In this document: one piece after another, positions 61,576 to 64,000 of the stretch
Layout of the letters: every line of letters begins with the position of its first letter
Position numbering within the stretch: the first letter of the stretch is position 1
Source of the DNA: Udeniomyces pyricola
Lineage: Eukaryota; Basidiomycota; Tremellomycetes; Cystofilobasidiales; Mrakiaceae
Direction of reading: 5' to 3'
Length of the DNA stretch: 64,000 nucleotides
NCBI GenBank assembly: GCA_039545295.1
Contig: BCIK01000011.1
Span: 62,001-126,000, forward strand
Translations under genes and position numbers: made by a program
The notes under the pieces: model-generated
Databases searched by the model: none
What the model was told of the DNA's origin: nothing
The model's input: the letters and a program-made list of their open reading frames with translations, nothing else

Positions 61576-62311
61576 TTAACCAGGACCGACACGAGGAATG
61601 TCGTGGTGTCTACGCAGGGCAAAGAGGATCCATGCAAGACACACATAATTGAGAGTATCAGCCGAGAGCATGACCCAAACTTCGTACAAGAAAGACTGCC
61701 GGCAAACTGGCCAAAGAACGCACTCTGAGAGAGACTCAAGCTTCGAGTTGAAGTCGTGGACCCGATCCTTGTGCGTGATTCCCGCATTCTTGGCGACTCG
61801 TTCGGCCATCTACGAGAGCCCAATTTTCAATTCAAGCAGCAGCAATCGACCGGGTCAGTATACGTATTGATCCGACCCATTTCTCAGAGTAGATCCCTCG
61901 TTGGTGGAAAGTCAGCGCGCGCGAGCAAGGTCCAACAGACTCACGCGTTCTCTTTGCATCTCCTCGAATCGACGTTCAGCCTCGGTCTGCTTCCTCTTCT
62001 CGCTACCGCCACCAGATGAGGAACCTTCGCCACCCGTGATAGCATCCTTGGCCTTGGAGGACGAAGATGACTTAGATTTCTTCTTTCTGCGAACAAGGGA
62101 GACCAAGCAGAGCGACAGCGAAGGGGAGAGAGAAGCGGGTCACACAAACGAACGAGCAAGCAGTTAGCGTTCGTGGTCACATCATGTCAAGAAGCAAAGC
62201 CACATGATGAAGCGTGATGAGACACAAACAGAGTACTCACTTTTTGCCGCCGATGGAGGCCCCCTTCAATTTGAGGGAGCCACCCGCGACGTTGCTGTAG
62301 GCGTCGGACAT
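61576..62311 (-). CDS. FAM32A-like spliceosomal protein
   Basis: Human FAM32A joins the catalytic spliceosome and promotes exon ligation by reaching into the active site. Exons in transcript order: 62311-62241, 62086-61945, 61809-61724, 61609-61576 (110 residues, the family size). The start MSDAYSNVAGGSLKLKGAS matches the family's xGxLKLKG block. A Lys/Ser-rich linker follows, then AERRFEEMQRERMAERVAKN and the conserved end THKDRVHDFNSKLESLSEHH with DIPRVGPG. It is absent from budding yeast, so presence here fits an intron-rich fungus. Role by homology only; identity is firm from the C-terminal block. Confidence 0.92.
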
Positions 62312-62913
62312 GGGTGATGGTTTGAGGCGACGCGAGGAACGCTGTCGTGAGACGCAAGAGCAGCCAGCCGGGTTCGTCCGTCGAGTTTACGCCGCCAGTT
62401 GATTTTGCTTTTCTTTATGAGCTTCGAATCATCACATCCACGCAGAGCATCTCAATACTGAACAAATTCTTAGAAGCATGACTTCTCGAGGGGCCTTCTG
62501 TCTATGTCAATCATGAATATAATCGATATTGATGATATTTCCCGACTTATAGAGGCATGCATGTGACGTCTCGGCGGGTTCATGATCAACGGCGGCCGTC
62601 GTGACGACGTACGCGTACGTACATGGAGCGCAGCTTAAACCAGAAGGCATGATGTGATATGGCTCATGGCTACAGGAAATTTAGCTGACATGAATTGAGC
62701 TCCTGAGTATCGAAGAAAAATGAGCAGGGAGATGAAAGAATACAACCAATTAGTAGGGTGCGGTCGGACCAAACGAAGGAAGCCAAGCTCTCTCTACACG
62801 ATCCCTCCACCCACAGCCCCCGCAGTCTGTTCGCCCCAAACCGCCACCTTCTCTTCCACACCTATCCATCTACCTTGAGCTCAACCCTATCCAACTCTCG
62901 ACAACATCACGAT
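62312..62913. promoter_or_regulatory. Divergent promoter FAM32A-like / CYSTM protein
   Basis: Six hundred bases without a gene. It contains a 14-bp perfect palindrome with an ACGCGT core at 62607-62620 and a C-rich leader (62790-62910) before the CYSTM gene. Confidence 0.55.
62607..62620. promoter_or_regulatory. Palindrome ACGTACGCGTACGT with MluI-box core
   Basis: Perfect 14-base palindrome centred on ACGCGT, the core recognised by MBF-type (Mbp1/Swi6) factors in fungi. It lies about 300 bases from both divergent start codons. Functional assignment is inference. Confidence 0.45.
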
Positions 62914-63685
62914 ATGGCTCAGCAGACTAACTCGTAAGCCAGTCCCCATATACAGAAATGCTTGATATACATCAGAGTCGCGCTGAATATCAACCTTTTT
63001 GTGACCCGCTTTGACACTTGTCGACGCCTGTATACACTCGGCCCGGGACGACACAGCCCCCCTCCTCCCACATACCAGCAACCCACCTCCTCACAGTCCT
63101 ACGAGTACCAACAGCATCAGCAACAACAACAACAACAGCAATATCAGCCAAACCAGCCTCAATACCCTCAGAATTCGTATTATCCTCCTGCGGGCGCGTA
63201 TGGCATGGATCAAGGAGGTGGGATCAAGCAGACGTATCCGAGTGGAGGCTCGATGAATATGATGGGTGGACAACCTATGGGCGGTTATGGATACCCACAA
63301 GGACAGCAGTATGGTGAGTCCTTCTTGTAGAATGCTGGGAATTAGAGATGGGGACATATGTATGTAGGTGGCGAAAGAAAACGGAATAATGGTTATCAAT
63401 CAGGCGATGCCGGTGACGCAAGCCACTTCATCAATCATGAGCTCTCTCACGAGGATTCTTGGCTCACGTCTTCTCTCGATATGATCTGACCATCTCACGT
63501 CTATCTATTTTACAGGCCAATACCCTCAACAGCAACAATACTACCAACCCCAACCTCAGCCCCAAATCGTCTACGTTAACGACACCCGAGGCGGCGGGTA
63601 CGGAAATGCGGGGATGGGCGCTGGAGCGGGACTTTGCTTGGGTGGATTGGGAGCGTTGTGCTGCTTGGATCTCTGCCTCTTCTAG
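62914..63685 (+). CDS. Cysteine-rich transmembrane module (CYSTM) protein
   Basis: Small tail-anchored protein of a eukaryotic family linked to stress tolerance. Exons 62914-62933, 63057-63313, 63516-63685 encode 148 residues. The long N-terminal part is Gln/Pro/Tyr/Gly-rich (a run of eight Gln, repeated YPQ and GGYG), as in prion-like or YPQ-type tails. The C-terminus GAGLCLGGLGALCCLDLCLF is the CYSTM helix with four Cys, ending at the stop. The first coding exon is 20 nt (MAQQTNS plus two bases). Fungal members are small and Gln/Tyr-rich like this; the precise role is unknown. Confidence 0.88.
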
Positions 63686-63891
63686 TTGGAATCAATATTG
63701 TGAAGAGAGGAGATTTTGATGAAGAAGAGGGGATTCGGTATCTTAGTGTAGAGACAGCCGAGGAGTGGTTGTATGCTTGTCAAGTCGTAGTTTTCTCTTT
63801 CTCGTCCCCCTAATTCGTGTCTTGTGTTTCTATACCCTTACGATTCTCATGGTTTTTACATGCTCCTTCCTGAGATCACATCGATAACGAG

Positions 63892-64000
63892 ATGTCGTTC
63901 TCAGTTCCCTACTCTCAATCCTCGTTCAAAACCGCCATCAACGCCTTCCTATCCTCTCTCTCCTTCCACGCCCGCTTCTCCATCGCTTTCGCACTCCACC
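63892..64000 (+). CDS. Possible 5' end of a gene cut by the window edge
   Basis: An ATG at 63892 opens a frame that stays open to the last base (36 codons), starting MSFSVPYSQSSFKTAINAFL. Codons mostly end in C, as in real genes here, and about 200 bases separate it from the CYSTM stop. No family can be assigned from so little sequence. Confidence 0.35.
   Translation, partial: MSFSVPYSQSSFKTAINAFLSSLSFHARFSIAFALH

Overview
The window is nuclear DNA of a filamentous or yeast-like fungus, almost certainly a basidiomycete of the Cryptococcus/Tremella type (Agaricomycotina). The evidence is very dense short GT-AG introns (about 45-200 nt, up to 21 in one gene), micro-exons, CT-rich 5' leaders, C/G-ending codons, and fungal families (Atg12, Svp26, a Prm10-like transporter, a hybrid histidine kinase, an Hfd1-type aldehyde dehydrogenase, fungal PLD-like and CYSTM proteins). 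Assignment to class is inference. No transposon, CRISPR array, rRNA or convincing tRNA was seen. One undetermined base lies at 43705.

Layout. 118-14453, plus strand: an unassigned coiled-coil protein, sulfiredoxin, a 22-exon hybrid histidine kinase and a membrane-anchored class 3 aldehyde dehydrogenase. 14941-18332, minus: a large Ser/Pro-rich protein of unknown family, divergent from EMC10 (19417-20607, plus). 20820-32668 is rich in ribosome genes: RPL22 (-) and CBF5 (+) share a divergent promoter, RPS5 (+) follows, and a Nop6-like RRM protein (-) and SLX9 (+) share a second divergent promoter. 33195-35444: G-protein beta subunit. 36891-41177, minus: double-HKD phospholipase-D-like protein. 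41710-42823, minus: ATG12. 43474-45517, plus: SVP26/TEX261 with an unusual long tail. 46352-50488, minus: SPB1 rRNA methyltransferase. 51315-53190, plus: unassigned protein with a mitochondrial-type N-terminus. 53412-54656, minus: glutathione transferase. 55487-60465, minus: Prm10/ThrE-type membrane protein. 61576-62311, minus: FAM32A-like splicing protein. 62914-63685, plus: CYSTM protein. 63892 to the end: possible start of another gene.

Themes. Six genes (RPL22, CBF5, RPS5, NOP6-like, SLX9, SPB1) serve ribosome synthesis: rRNA pseudouridylation, rRNA methylation, small-subunit maturation and two ribosomal proteins. Sulfiredoxin, aldehyde dehydrogenase and GST are redox or detoxification genes. 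The histidine kinase and G-beta are signalling genes. EMC10 and SVP26 act in the early secretory pathway and ATG12 in autophagy. These look like ordinary core genes rather than an accessory island.

Exon models were built by hand from splice consensus, reading phase and protein-family motifs. Internal phase is consistent in every model given, but transcription starts, UTRs and a few termini (noted) are not fixed by the sequence alone.
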